Notes: generated by a model from the letters alone, not told the origin. A DNA stretch of 64,000 nucleotides from Pseudomarimonas salicorniae (GCF_023156535.1 NZ_JALNMH010000001.1:124001-188000), one strand, 5' to 3'; positions 36,153 through 44,915 are shown, counted from the stretch's first letter. Program-made: numbers and translations.

Positions 36153-36715
36153 GGTCCTTCGATCGCCTGAAAGAGCCAGCCACGCGCTGCCTTGATCTCG
36201 GCATGTATCGTCGCCGGGGACAGTTCGGTCACCGCGCAGATCTCGTCGATGCTGAGCCCGCCGAAGAAGCGCATGACGATGATGTCGGACTTGCGTGCAT
36301 CAATCGCCGCAAGCCGGCTCAGTGCCTGGTCGAGGGCCACCAGCTCGGAGTCACGGGGCTGGTGTGCGACATGGCTCAGGCTCACCCGCAAGAGGTCGCC
36401 ACCGCGCTTTTGCGAAAGACGCTGTCGCGCCTGGGCGACCAGCAGATGCCGCATGACGGTCGAAGCGTAGGAGAAGAAATGCCGGCGGTCGGGCCAGTCC
36501 GGCACCTGGCCGCTGAACATCTGCAGGTAGGCCTCGTGGACCAGCTCCGTGGTCTGCATTGCGGGAACGGGGCCTTCGCCGCGCATGTGTCGGCTGGCGA
36601 GCTCCTTGAGCTGCCCATACACCAGGGCCATCAGCCGGCTGCGCGCAGCAGCGTCTCCCTGCCGCGATCTGCCTAGCAACTCGGTCACCGCGTTCGGCTT
36701 GAAATCCTCAGGCAT
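36149..36715 (-). CDS. ECF sigma factor of the kinase-associated type
   Basis: 188-aa ECF-like sigma factor. It has region 2 (about 8-90; ELLGRSRQGDAAARSRLMAL and RHFFSYASTVMRHLLVAQAR) and region 4 (about 125-180; LDQALSRLAAIDARKSDIIV and SIDEICAVTELSPATIHAEI). The RHFFSYASTVMRHLLV and GGDLLRVSL stretches resemble the subgroup TIGR02999/ECF43 that occurs next to Ser/Thr kinases. No anti-sigma gene is adjacent, which fits control by phosphorylation. The ATG at 36715 gives the normal start; the upstream extension to 36874 is low-complexity. Confidence 0.88.
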   Translation of the reverse strand: MPEDFKPNAVTELLGRSRQGDAAARSRLMALVYGQLKELASRHMRGEGPVPAMQTTELVHEAYLQMFSGQVPDWPDRRHFFSYASTVMRHLLVAQARQRLSQKRGGDLLRVSLSHVAHQPRDSELVALDQALSRLAAIDARKSDIIVMRFFGGLSIDEICAVTELSPATIHAEIKAARGWLFQAIEGP

Positions 36716-37046
36716 GCCCGCGCGCCTGTTCGACGGCGCGGCCGGTCCCGCGCGCACGTATGGCGCGAAGCTACGTCGTTCCGTGGGGGGGTGCAACAGC
36801 ACCGCGCAAAGCCAGCGATCCCGAACCAACCGTCGGAACGGGCATCGGTCGCATTGCGCGCATCGCGGCAGCAAGCAGCCCCGCCGGGCTCAGCGCTCAA
36901 GCTTGCACGGCCTATCGGACACCGAAACTGGCTGTGCGCTCTTGGTCTGCCGCCCCGTTGGCCGCCATCGAGGCGGGGCGCTGCCCAAGCGCTGGAGCAA
37001 TGGATCTATCGATTTGCGAGAGGCGCCGCGGGGCCAGGTCCACCTC
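36716..37046. other. Intergenic region, no gene recognised
   Basis: 331 bases between the ECF sigma start and the end of the GlxA-type regulator, both on the minus strand. It must hold the promoter of the sigma-kinase operon, but I see no clear -35/-10, repeat or small gene. Confidence 0.4.
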
Positions 37047-38072
37047 TCAGGACTCGGGCACATCGGCACGACCCGCAGCCGTCGGCCTGTCATGGGTGGC
37101 GCGCTGACGGTACTCAGCCGGTGACATGCCGTAGTGCCGCTGAAAGGTGCGGCGCAGGGTTTCCACCGAGGCGAAGCCCAGCTGCTGGGCGATCCGGGCC
37201 AGTGGCAGGTCGGTTTCTGCCAGTCGGCGGGCCACCGCCTCGCAGCGCAGCTGCTCGACCAGACGCGAGGGCGGCAGGCCCAGCTCTTCGGTGAAGCGTC
37301 GCGTGAAGTTGCGCGGACTCATCGCCGCGCGCTCGGCCAATACGGGCACCGACAGGTCCTGGTCGAGATGATCGCTCAGCCACTGGACCACCTGGCGCAG
37401 GCGCTGGTCGCTGACCGCCTGGGTGGCGAGGGTGCGACTGATCTGCGCCTGGTTGCCCGGCCGCTTGACGAAGACCACCAGCTGGCGTGCCACTTCGAGG
37501 GCGGTGGCCAGGCCGTGGTCCTGCTCGACCAGGGACAGGGCGAGGTCGATGCCCGCGGTGACGCCGGCCGAGGTGTAGAGGTTCTGGGCCGAGCGCACGA
37601 ACAGCGCGTCACGATCGATCCGCGCCCCACGCGCCACCCGGCGCAGCGAATCGAAGTGCGCCCAGTGGGTGGTGGCCGGGCGCTCGTCGAGCAAGCCGGC
37701 CCGCGCCAGCACCAGGGCACCGGTGCAGATGCTGGCCAGCCGGGTGCCGGCGCGATGGGCCTGCTGCAGCAGGGCAAGCAGGTCGCTGTCGCGCGAGGCC
37801 GCCTCCCAGCCGATGCCGCCGGCCACCAGCAAGGTGTCGGCGCTGCGTGCCCAGTTCCAGTCTCCGACCGCCACCAGGCTGAGCCCGGAGGAGGTGCGAA
37901 CCGGCGCCGCGCCGCGGCTGGCGATGGCCACCTCGTAACACAGACCGCGCTTTGCGCCGGTGTCGCGCAGCACGCGAGCGGCGCGTCCGAAGACCTCCAA
38001 GGGCCCGGTGATGTCGAGCACCTGGGCATCGTCGAAGGCAAGGCACACGACCCGGTGAACAGACACTTCCAT
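37047..38072 (-). CDS. GlxA-type transcriptional regulator (DJ-1/PfpI plus AraC HTH)
   Basis: 341-aa regulator. The N-terminal DJ-1/PfpI-like domain (about 5-190) has the ASICTGALVLARAGLLDERPA elbow with a cysteine in the usual nucleophile position, and TTHW. The C-terminal AraC-type DNA-binding domain (about 220-325) has two helix-turn-helix units (VPVLAERAAMSPRNFTRRF and LARIAQQLGFASVETLRRTF). Members regulate amine, amino-acid or carnitine catabolism in other bacteria. The start at 38072 gives MEVSVHRVVCLAFDDAQVLD, normal for the family. It is divergent from the FtsX-like permease, about 140 bases away. The ligand is unknown. Confidence 0.92.
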   Translation of the reverse strand: MEVSVHRVVCLAFDDAQVLDITGPLEVFGRAARVLRDTGAKRGLCYEVAIASRGAAPVRTSSGLSLVAVGDWNWARSADTLLVAGGIGWEAASRDSDLLALLQQAHRAGTRLASICTGALVLARAGLLDERPATTHWAHFDSLRRVARGARIDRDALFVRSAQNLYTSAGVTAGIDLALSLVEQDHGLATALEVARQLVVFVKRPGNQAQISRTLATQAVSDQRLRQVVQWLSDHLDQDLSVPVLAERAAMSPRNFTRRFTEELGLPPSRLVEQLRCEAVARRLAETDLPLARIAQQLGFASVETLRRTFQRHYGMSPAEYRQRATHDRPTAAGRADVPES

Positions 38073-38212
38073 CGCCCCCCTACTTCCGGCACCCGCCGCC
38101 GCGGACAAGCTTGCCTCGGATCGCGCCAAGGCACCCCTGAGCACCGCGCCGGGCGCACTGCGGCTGCCAATAATCGGTGGCATCCGTGACCCCACGCAAG
38201 CCGCCGACCGCC

Positions 38213-40657
38213 ATGTTCGAGGATATCCGCTTCGCCCTGCGCAGCCTGCGCCGGGCCCCCGGCTCCACCCTTGCCATCGTGCTGATCCTCGGCCTCGGGA
38301 TCGGGCTCAACACCGCCGTGTTCAGCCTTTACGACGGCATCGTGGTTCGCGCGCTCGACTACACCCACAGCGAGCGCCTGGTCTTCCTGCAGCAGTACGC
38401 CGAGGACGACGCCGGTCAGGCATTCGGCTTCTCGCCGATCGAGCGCGCCGACTACGCAGACCTGCCCGGGCTCGACGCGCTGGAAGAGTTCCACACCATG
38501 TCCTTCACCGTGCTCGGCCTCGACGAGCCAGTGCGCGTGCAGACCGGGGTGGTCTCGGCCTCGTTCTTCCAGACCCTCGGCGTGCAGGCCCAGCACGGTC
38601 GCCTGTTCCGCGAAGGAGAGGACGCCTACGAGGCGGCGCCGACGGTGCTGCTCAGCCACGAGTTCTGGCGCCGCCAACTGGGGGCCGACCCGGCCGCGGT
38701 GGGCCGAACGCTGACCATGAACGACCGCGCCCACGAGGTGATCGGCGTGCTGCCGCCGATGGTCCAGCTGCCCAATGCCAACGATCTGTACATCACCCTC
38801 GCCCATTGCCCGACCCGTTCCAATCCCGACAACTACGGCCGTCGCGACTTCCGTCTGCTGCAGCTGGTCGGGCGGACCGCCGTCGGCGTCGATGCCGAAA
38901 CGGTCGCCACGCAGCTCGCCACCCGCGCCGCCGCGCTGCGCACCAGCCATCCGGGCGACTACCCCGGCGAGCGGCCACCGCGTGTGGAGGCCCAGCCGCT
39001 CAAGCAGGTCTTCGCCGCGCGTTTCACCGATACCGGACAGCTGCTGCTGGGCATCGCCGCCCTGGTGCTGGCCGCGGCTCTGGCCAATGTCGCCAACCTG
39101 ACCCTGTCGCGCCTGGCCCGTCGCAGCGCCGAGCTGGGCGTGCGCGGCGCGCTCGGCGCCAGCCGGCTGCGCCTTGCGCGGATGCTGCTGGTCGAACACC
39201 TGCTGCTCGGCCTTGCCGGAGGCCTCGCCGGCTGTCTGCTGGCTTCGCTGGCGGTGGGCTGGATGCGTGATCACGCGCTGGACTTCACTCCGCTCGCCGC
39301 CGACGTCGGTCTCGACTGGCGTGTGCTGGGCTTTGCGCTCGGCCTGTCGCTGGTGGTCGGCTGCCTGGTCGGCCTGCTGCCCGCCCTGGGCTCGGGTCGC
39401 CTCAAGCGTCCGCTGCTCGCCGGCAGCTCGGCGCGCGGCAGCAGCGAGGCGCTGCCCGCGCGGCGCCTGCGCGCCGGGCTGATCGTCGCCCAGCTGGCGA
39501 TCTCCCTCGTGGTCGCCACCGCCGCTTCGCTGATGCTGCGCAGCCTGGCCGCCCTGCACGCCGAGTCGCCGGGTTTCCGCATCGACCAGGTGGTCAGCGC
39601 GCGGGTCGAGATGAATACCGCCAGCTATCGCGAACTGCCGCGGCGCATCGCCTTCGTTGATGGTCTGCGCCAGCGCCTGGCCGCCGCGCCCGGGATACAG
39701 GCGGTCTCGGTCTCTCTGGCCCTGCCGATGCAGGCTTCCGGCGCCTTCATGGAAACCGCTGTCAGCCTGCCGGGCCGCGGTGACCTCGACCCTGCCCAGC
39801 TGCCAGCGGCCGATTTCCGCATCGTCGGCGAGGGCTATTTCGACACCCTCGCCATTCCGCTGCGCAGCGGCCGCGCGTTCACCGCCGCCGATGATCTGGC
39901 CGGACGACCGGTGGCCCTGGTAAACGAGTCAATGGCCCGCGCCTACTGGGGCGATCGCGACCCCACCGGGCACAGCCTGCTGCCTGCGATGAATATGTCC
40001 GGCTTCACCGAGCTGGCCGGCTTCGAGGTGCTTGGCGTGGTCGGTGACGTGCGCCAGTACGGACTGCGCGACAGCGAGGGGCCGGCCTTCTACGTGCCCT
40101 ACCGTCAGGCACCGATGCGCCAGGTCCGGGTCACCGTGCGCGGGCCCGGCGGCGAGGCGGCCCTGAAGCGGTCGCTGCATGAGGCCGTGCGCGCCGAGGA
40201 TCCGAACCTGCCGGTCGACCAGCTGCTGACTCTTGGCGAGGTCCGCGACGCCGACCTCGCACCGACCCGGCTGGTCGGCTGGCTGCTTGGCTGGTTCGCC
40301 GCCCTGGTGATCGGCGTTTCTGCGGTGGGCCTGGCCGGCCTGGTCTCCTTCGACGTCGAGCAGCGCCTGCGCGAATTCGCCATCCGCATGGCGCTGGGCG
40401 CCGGCGTGCCGGGCCTGCGCCGTCGCCTGCTCGGCCAGGCGCTACGCCTGGTCGCCCTCGGCGTCGGCATCGGCGCGGTCGGCGCCTGGCTGGTCGGACT
40501 GCGCCTCGAGTCGCGGCTGTTCGGCGTCGGCAGCGCCGACCCGCCGAGCTTTCTCGCCGCCGCCGGCGTCCTGCTGGCCTCCGCCGTGATCGCCAGCCTG
40601 CTGCCGACCCGAAGGCTGCGGGCGCTGAGCCCGAGCAGCGTCCTCAACGACGCCTGA
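38213..40657 (+). CDS. Orphan ABC-type permease (duplicated MacB/FtsX, ADOP type)
   Basis: 814-aa membrane protein with two MacB-like periplasmic domains and two FtsX-type membrane domains. Helices are visible at about 20-42, 285-310, 335-360, 380-405 and 430-450, and again near 690-715, 745-765 and 785-805. The N-terminal MFEDIRFALRSLRRAPGSTLA is the hallmark of the ADOP duplicated orphan permeases. No ATP-binding subunit gene is adjacent. An in-frame GTG at 38177 would add 12 residues; the ATG fits the family start. It is followed after 10 bases by a small haem protein. The exported molecule is unknown. Confidence 0.88.
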   Translation: MFEDIRFALRSLRRAPGSTLAIVLILGLGIGLNTAVFSLYDGIVVRALDYTHSERLVFLQQYAEDDAGQAFGFSPIERADYADLPGLDALEEFHTMSFTVLGLDEPVRVQTGVVSASFFQTLGVQAQHGRLFREGEDAYEAAPTVLLSHEFWRRQLGADPAAVGRTLTMNDRAHEVIGVLPPMVQLPNANDLYITLAHCPTRSNPDNYGRRDFRLLQLVGRTAVGVDAETVATQLATRAAALRTSHPGDYPGERPPRVEAQPLKQVFAARFTDTGQLLLGIAALVLAAALANVANLTLSRLARRSAELGVRGALGASRLRLARMLLVEHLLLGLAGGLAGCLLASLAVGWMRDHALDFTPLAADVGLDWRVLGFALGLSLVVGCLVGLLPALGSGRLKRPLLAGSSARGSSEALPARRLRAGLIVAQLAISLVVATAASLMLRSLAALHAESPGFRIDQVVSARVEMNTASYRELPRRIAFVDGLRQRLAAAPGIQAVSVSLALPMQASGAFMETAVSLPGRGDLDPAQLPAADFRIVGEGYFDTLAIPLRSGRAFTAADDLAGRPVALVNESMARAYWGDRDPTGHSLLPAMNMSGFTELAGFEVLGVVGDVRQYGLRDSEGPAFYVPYRQAPMRQVRVTVRGPGGEAALKRSLHEAVRAEDPNLPVDQLLTLGEVRDADLAPTRLVGWLLGWFAALVIGVSAVGLAGLVSFDVEQRLREFAIRMALGAGVPGLRRRLLGQALRLVALGVGIGAVGAWLVGLRLESRLFGVGSADPPSFLAAAGVLLASAVIASLLPTRRLRALSPSSVLNDA

Positions 40658-40667
40658 GGCAACCGCC

Positions 40668-41159
40668 GTGATCCCGAATCATCCCGCCCGCCTGGCCCTG
40701 CTCGGCCTGCTCGCCCTCCCCTCCTGCGCCGCCGAGGAGGCCCGGTTGGCGTGGCCCGGCGACACCGACAGCTGGCCGGTCGTCGGGCTGACCCATGCCC
40801 TCCAGTACGAGGCCGGCGGGCAGACCACCTTCAACCTGGTGCGGATGGACCCGGCGGCCCACGCCCGCTACCTGCAGACCGGACGCTTCCCCATCGGCAG
40901 CATGCTGGAGCTGGAAATCCGCCGCTCGCGCGATGACGCCGAACCGGCGCGCAGCGGCCGCTTTGCCGGCGAGGTGCTGAGCCGCTCGCTGCACGTCAAG
41001 GACGAGCGCGCCGGCCCCGGCAGCTGGACCTTCTACAGCCGCAGCGGCGGGACGGGTATCCCTCTGCCGCGCAGCGCCGAGTGCTACGGCTGCCACGCCA
41101 CCCACGCCGCGCACGACCAGGTCTTCACCCAGTTCTATCCGGGGCTGGGGCGCCGCTAG
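40668..41159 (+). CDS. Cytochrome P460-like c-type haem protein
   Basis: 163-aa exported protein. The N-terminus has a hydrophobic signal that ends LPSCAAEEA, so it may be a lipoprotein. A single haem c site CYGCH (C139, C142, H143) is followed by ATHAAHDQVFTQFYP, the C-terminal signature of the cytochrome P460 family. Family members oxidise hydroxylamine or bind NO, but the role of short stand-alone versions is unclear. The start is GTG, 10 bases after the permease stop, so the two are probably co-transcribed. Confidence 0.8.
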   Translation: MIPNHPARLALLGLLALPSCAAEEARLAWPGDTDSWPVVGLTHALQYEAGGQTTFNLVRMDPAAHARYLQTGRFPIGSMLELEIRRSRDDAEPARSGRFAGEVLSRSLHVKDERAGPGSWTFYSRSGGTGIPLPRSAECYGCHATHAAHDQVFTQFYPGLGRR

Positions 41160-41239
41160 GTGCCTGCCGGCACAGTCACCGGCCATTTCGCCGGGTCCGG
41201 CATGCTCTACCCTGTCGGCAACGCCGACAGGAATCGCGC

Positions 41240-42037
41240 ATGGCCCTGCTGCAGATCGACCGCCACGACGCCTTCGCCGTGGTCCGTCTCAACCGCCCGG
41301 AAAAGCGCAACGCGCTCAGCTTCGACCTGCTGCGCGCGCTGCGTCGGACAGCCCGCGAGCTGGCTGCGGATCGCGTCCTACGTGGCGTGGTCCTGTGCGG
41401 TGCCGGCCCGGCCTTCTGCGCCGGCATCGATCTCGGTGAACTGGGCAATCCGCGCAACCGCCTGTTCGCCTTCTGGGAACTGATCCGCCCCGGGCGCAGC
41501 CTGTTCCAGCAGGCGATGCTGGTCTGGCGCGAACTTCCGGTTCCGGTCATCGCCGCGCTGCGCGGGCCCTGCTTCGGCGCCGGTCTGCAGCTGGCCCTGG
41601 CCGCTGATCTGCGGGTAGCGGCGCCGGACGCGCAGCTGTCTGTGATGGAGGCGCGATGGGGCCTGGTCCCGGACATGGGGCTCAGCACGACCTTGCGTGG
41701 TCTGGTGCGGGCCGACGTGGCCCGCGAGCTGACCTTCAGCGCGCGCCAGGTACCGGCCGCAGAGGCGCAGGAACTGGGCCTGGTCAGCCGACTGGCCGAG
41801 GATCCCGAACGCGCCGCGCTCGAGTGGCTGGCCAGCTTCGCCGAGCGCTCCCCCGACGCGCTGCTCGCCGCCAAGCGCGTGCTCGACGCCAGCCTGGGGC
41901 GAAGCCCTGCACGCGCACTGGCGGCGGAGAAGCGCTGGCAGCTCAAGCTGCTGCTGGGCCGCAATCGCGCACTGGCCGTGCGCCGCGAGCGCGGCGCCGG
42001 CGACGCTGACTACGCGCCGCGCCAGTTCGGCCCCTGA
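41240..42037 (+). CDS. Crotonase-superfamily protein (enoyl-CoA hydratase/isomerase-like)
   Basis: 265-aa CoA-binding crotonase. RPEKRNALS and AGPAFCAGIDLGEL form the CoA/oxyanion region, and GPCFGAGLQLALAADLRVA the second signature. The Glu that classical hydratases carry in GGGCE is Q117 here, while E137 (VMEARWGL) is kept and D145 (VPDMG) lies where dienoyl-CoA isomerases have an Asp. A plain hydratase is therefore doubtful; an isomerase or another crotonase reaction is more likely. The gene stands alone, without other beta-oxidation genes nearby. Confidence 0.85.
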   Translation: MALLQIDRHDAFAVVRLNRPEKRNALSFDLLRALRRTARELAADRVLRGVVLCGAGPAFCAGIDLGELGNPRNRLFAFWELIRPGRSLFQQAMLVWRELPVPVIAALRGPCFGAGLQLALAADLRVAAPDAQLSVMEARWGLVPDMGLSTTLRGLVRADVARELTFSARQVPAAEAQELGLVSRLAEDPERAALEWLASFAERSPDALLAAKRVLDASLGRSPARALAAEKRWQLKLLLGRNRALAVRRERGAGDADYAPRQFGP

Positions 42038-42108
42038 GCCTTCGCAGGCTACGAGACAAGCGCAGGCATACTCGGGCAGCCCCGAACGCCCCGCCCGGAG
42101 CCCATCCC

Positions 42109-42894
42109 ATGTCGCTGAAGGATCGCCAGCCCCTGCTCATGCGCCGCGTCGACGAGCCGGAGTGGCGACGCTGCGGTCGCCGGGTCTTTCTGGATGCCGC
42201 TGCGGACGAGCTCGCCGGGCGTCAGGTCTATCGCTATGCCTCGCTGGCCGAGACCCTTCTGTGGCTGCGCCAGGGGCGCAGCGGCTTTGCCCGGCCGGCC
42301 ACCTGGCCGGACCGCTACGAACGCTTCGTCGCCGAACGGCTGTGGACGCCGGAGGGACCACTGGCCCGGGTCGGCGCCTGGCTGAAGTGCCTGAGCTTCG
42401 AGTTCGGCTCGGAAGCCCTGTGGCGGACCTATGCCGGCCATGGCGGCGTGCTGCGCATCGGCCTGCGCCTGCGCGACCTGGTGGCCGAGCTCAACCGGCT
42501 CGCACTGCCGCGCGGTGCGCGGGTGATGGTCGGGCGCTGCCGCTACCTTGACGAACGCGACCTGCACCGGGCCCTGGAACGACTGAGCGCCCGCCTGCAG
42601 GCCGGCGAGGATCCGCTGCCGGTGGCCATGCAGGCCCTGCTGCTCAAGCGCTCGGGCTTTGCCTGGGAGAACGAGCTGCGCATTGCCGTGCTCTGCCCGG
42701 ATAGCGAGGATCCGCCAACGGTAATGCCGGTCGAGGGCCTGCGACCCGACCGCCTGCAGAGCGTGGAGATCGACCCCTACCTGCCGGCCTGGCAGGCCGC
42801 CGAATGGCAGGCCGCGCTGGCCTCGCTCGGCGATTGGCCGGGCCGCATCCGCCAGTCCGGCTTCGACGCCGAACCAGCCGCCGCGCGGCGCTGA
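42109..42894 (+). CDS. DUF2971-like hypothetical protein
   Basis: 261-aa protein. The pattern VYRYASL...FARPATWPDRYE, then CLSFEFGSEALWRTYAGHGG and VLRIGL is the arrangement seen in DUF2971 proteins (Y-x-Y-x-S, F-x-x-P, CFS...W-x-x-Y-x-x-x-x-G-v-x-I). The C-terminal FAWENELRIAVL fits the usual K-x-x-x-F-x-x-E-x-E-x-R element. No activity is established for this domain; some members occur in defence or mobile contexts, but I see no such neighbours here. Confidence 0.72.
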   Translation: MSLKDRQPLLMRRVDEPEWRRCGRRVFLDAAADELAGRQVYRYASLAETLLWLRQGRSGFARPATWPDRYERFVAERLWTPEGPLARVGAWLKCLSFEFGSEALWRTYAGHGGVLRIGLRLRDLVAELNRLALPRGARVMVGRCRYLDERDLHRALERLSARLQAGEDPLPVAMQALLLKRSGFAWENELRIAVLCPDSEDPPTVMPVEGLRPDRLQSVEIDPYLPAWQAAEWQAALASLGDWPGRIRQSGFDAEPAAARR

Positions 42895-42918
42895 GGGTAG
42901 CGCGGCGCAACGGGCAAT

Positions 42919-43294
42919 GCGGGCGCGAAGAAGACCCTCCGCAATACCCGAATGTAGGAGCCAGCTTGCTGGCGATCATCCCATCCAGGGCGCCTATCGC
43001 CAGCAAGCTGGCTCACATGCAACGGCGTTGCCGGGTCCGGTTTACGCCGCAAAGCAGACCTTGCCGCAGTCAAATTGTGGGAGTGCCCTTGGGCGCGACC
43101 GCGGCCCATCGGATTTACCACAGACCGAGGTCGGAGCGGATCTCCGCGGTCGCGCCCAAGGGCGCTCCCACAGTCGGGCTTCGTCGGGCGTCGGCGAAGC
43201 CTCATGGGGTGTGCCTTGGCGCACCGATACGGGCGTTCGGACGGTATGCCCGGTGCGGCAAGCCGCACCCTATGAACGTCTTCTTCGCGCCCGC
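42919..43294. repeat. Composite hairpin repeat, copy R2
   Basis: 376-base non-coding element with perfect 17-base inverted ends, GCGGGCGCGAAGAAGAC (42919-42935; complement 43278-43294). Inside are the same three nested hairpins as copy R1. Module A is TGTAGGAGCCAGCTTGCTGG with its complement (42953-43017). Module B is TGTGGGAGTGCCCTTGGGC with its complement (43076-43172). Module C ends GCCGCACCCTATG (43203-43274). Linkers such as CAGACCTTGCCGCAGTCA and GATACGGGCGTTCGGACGGT are also nearly identical to R1. It fills the 438-base gap between two convergent genes. Confidence 0.85.
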
Positions 43295-43332
43295 ACCGGC
43301 CGTTGCCCTTCAACCCTGCCCGCAGCAGCCCG

Positions 43333-44004
43333 CTACCAGTCCTGCTCGGCCAGCCGCCGGGCGCTTTCGGGGTCGGCGGGACGGGCCTCGATGCCGCCGA
43401 CGTCGCCCACCAGGATGTGGAACCGCGTGCCGTCGACCAGGGGCAGATAGGCGCTGCTGCCGTAGTCGGCGGCGAAGATCGGCAGCTGGCTGGCGAAACG
43501 GCGCTTGAGCCGCCAGGCATCCCAGGCGCTGTCGTCGGCAAGCGCGTGCACGCTGCGCTCGGCGCTGCGTTCGGCCTCGATATCCGAATAGCGGCCAGAG
43601 AGCCGGTCCGGCTGGTAGAGCCGTGGCGCACCGAGCAGGGCGGCGGGCAGCTTCCAGCGCAGCAGGCGGACGTCGAATTGCCATTGATCACCGCGCAGCG
43701 CATAGGTCGTCGGCACCTCGGCCGGGAGGCTAAGCGTCACTTCGAAGTGCTGGGGGCCGATCTCGCGCACCGCCAGCTCGGCGATGAGGCTGCCGGCCCG
43801 CCACGGCCGGTAGTGATGCACGGCCGCGGCCAGCAGAATCGCGAGCAAGGCGACTGCCATCAGCATCGACGCCATGCCGCGGCGCAGGACACGGAGACCG
43901 CGCCCGCGCGCAGGGGCGGCGGGTGCCGCCGCTGGCGGCCAGCTCCAGATGGCGAGCATGCCGGCGGCGAGGGCCAAGAGGGCGAGCAGGGTGGCGGCGG
44001 ACAT
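43333..44004 (-). CDS. Hypothetical membrane protein
   Basis: 223 aa. Two N-terminal transmembrane helices (about 4-22 and 46-66) flank a short basic loop, followed by a soluble domain (about 75-223) with beta-rich stretches (IGPQHFEVTLSLPAEVPTTY, WQFDVRLLRWKLPAALL). It resembles proteins loosely annotated as multidrug-efflux-related in xanthomonads, but nothing in it supports transport. Function unknown. No partner gene. Confidence 0.72.
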   Translation of the reverse strand: MSAATLLALLALAAGMLAIWSWPPAAAPAAPARGRGLRVLRRGMASMLMAVALLAILLAAAVHHYRPWRAGSLIAELAVREIGPQHFEVTLSLPAEVPTTYALRGDQWQFDVRLLRWKLPAALLGAPRLYQPDRLSGRYSDIEAERSAERSVHALADDSAWDAWRLKRRFASQLPIFAADYGSSAYLPLVDGTRFHILVGDVGGIEARPADPESARRLAEQDW

Positions 44005-44212
44005 CGATCCGATCGAGGGGGGCCCGTCCGCAGACTACACGCAGCCGGACCATCGACGCAGTGAGCAGGGGCGGTGCCGTCCGGTCAGCGGCGCGTGGGC
44101 ATCAAGAGAGGAGGGAGAGCCGCCTGCGCACCGCCGGTCGGCGGTGTTCGAGGGCCGGTTGCGGCGACCGGCCACGCCCTGCATCGGATCGGCGCGCCTT
44201 GCGGCGGCCGGC

Positions 44213-44383
44213 TCAGGCAGCGTCGCTGTAGACCACGATCTCTTCGATCTCGCCCCATTCGTCGTCATCCACCACCTGGTGGCGGACGACGGCCTGCGGG
44301 GCCTGATCCTCACCCTCGGATGGCGGATAGCCATCCATGCGGGTGTCCTCGATCTCGGGCTGGGTCGGGTCGACCAAGTGCAT
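44213..44383 (-). CDS. Small acidic hypothetical protein
   Basis: 56-aa open frame from ATG 44383, MHLVDPTQPEIEDTRMDGYP... to ...EIEEIVVYSDAA. It is rich in Asp/Glu, unlike random high-GC frames. AGGAGG lies one base before the ATG, which is close, so the internal ATG (residue 16) could be used instead. It is too short for most gene finders. No family recognised. Confidence 0.5.
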   Translation of the reverse strand: MHLVDPTQPEIEDTRMDGYPPSEGEDQAPQAVVRHQVVDDDEWGEIEEIVVYSDAA

Positions 44384-44523
44384 CCCTCCTGATCTGCGGG
44401 ATGGCCATGGAGCAGGTCAACGCCTGCCCGGAAGGCCGCGGGCAGTATGCACCGAGGCGGTGCATGTCGTGAAGGAAACGTGCCTCGCGGCGACGAGCGG
44501 CGCCGCGTCGGGGTCGACCGGTC

Positions 44524-44838
44524 TCAGCTGGCCGGTTGGCTGACCAGCCAGTCGCGGGCGGCGTTGGAGTCGTTGGCGATGCGCTGGGCGTCATCGGCGC
44601 CGTCGCCATTGGCCTGGCGCAGCTTCATCGTCACCTCGTCGCCGTAGCGGGCCTTGAGCGGGGCGACGCAGGCCTCGCGCATGGCGCGGGCCAGATCCTC
44701 GGATTCCAGGCGGGCGGCGCGCGCGAAGTCGCTGGGCCGGCCACGGACGTTGAGATAGAGCTCGTCGGCGGCGTGCGCTTCGGCCAGGTTCTCGGGCGCA
44801 GCCGGCGTGGACAGGTGCACGAGGAAGTAGGTCGACAT
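44524..44838 (-). CDS. Hypothetical cytosolic protein
   Basis: 104-aa soluble protein (MSTYFLVHLSTPAAPENLAEAH...). It has no signal peptide or membrane span and a mixed alpha/beta composition, with a helical C-terminus (DSNAARDWLVSQPAS). A weak GGGAA-type site precedes the ATG. It lies downstream of the MscS-like channel gene start region but in a separate unit. I do not recognise the family. Confidence 0.6.
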   Translation of the reverse strand: MSTYFLVHLSTPAAPENLAEAHAADELYLNVRGRPSDFARAARLESEDLARAMREACVAPLKARYGDEVTMKLRQANGDGADDAQRIANDSNAARDWLVSQPAS

Positions 44839-44915
44839 GGTGTTCCCCTCTTCGTCTGGACTGGAAGTATGCCGCAGAGCGCCCTGCCCGCGCTGTCCGG
44901 GAAAACACCCGCGTT

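Noticed and set aside
40668-41159. P460-like protein as a hydroxylamine oxidation enzyme of nitrifiers
   Set aside because: Only one short domain, no companion cytochromes or amo/hao genes in the window.
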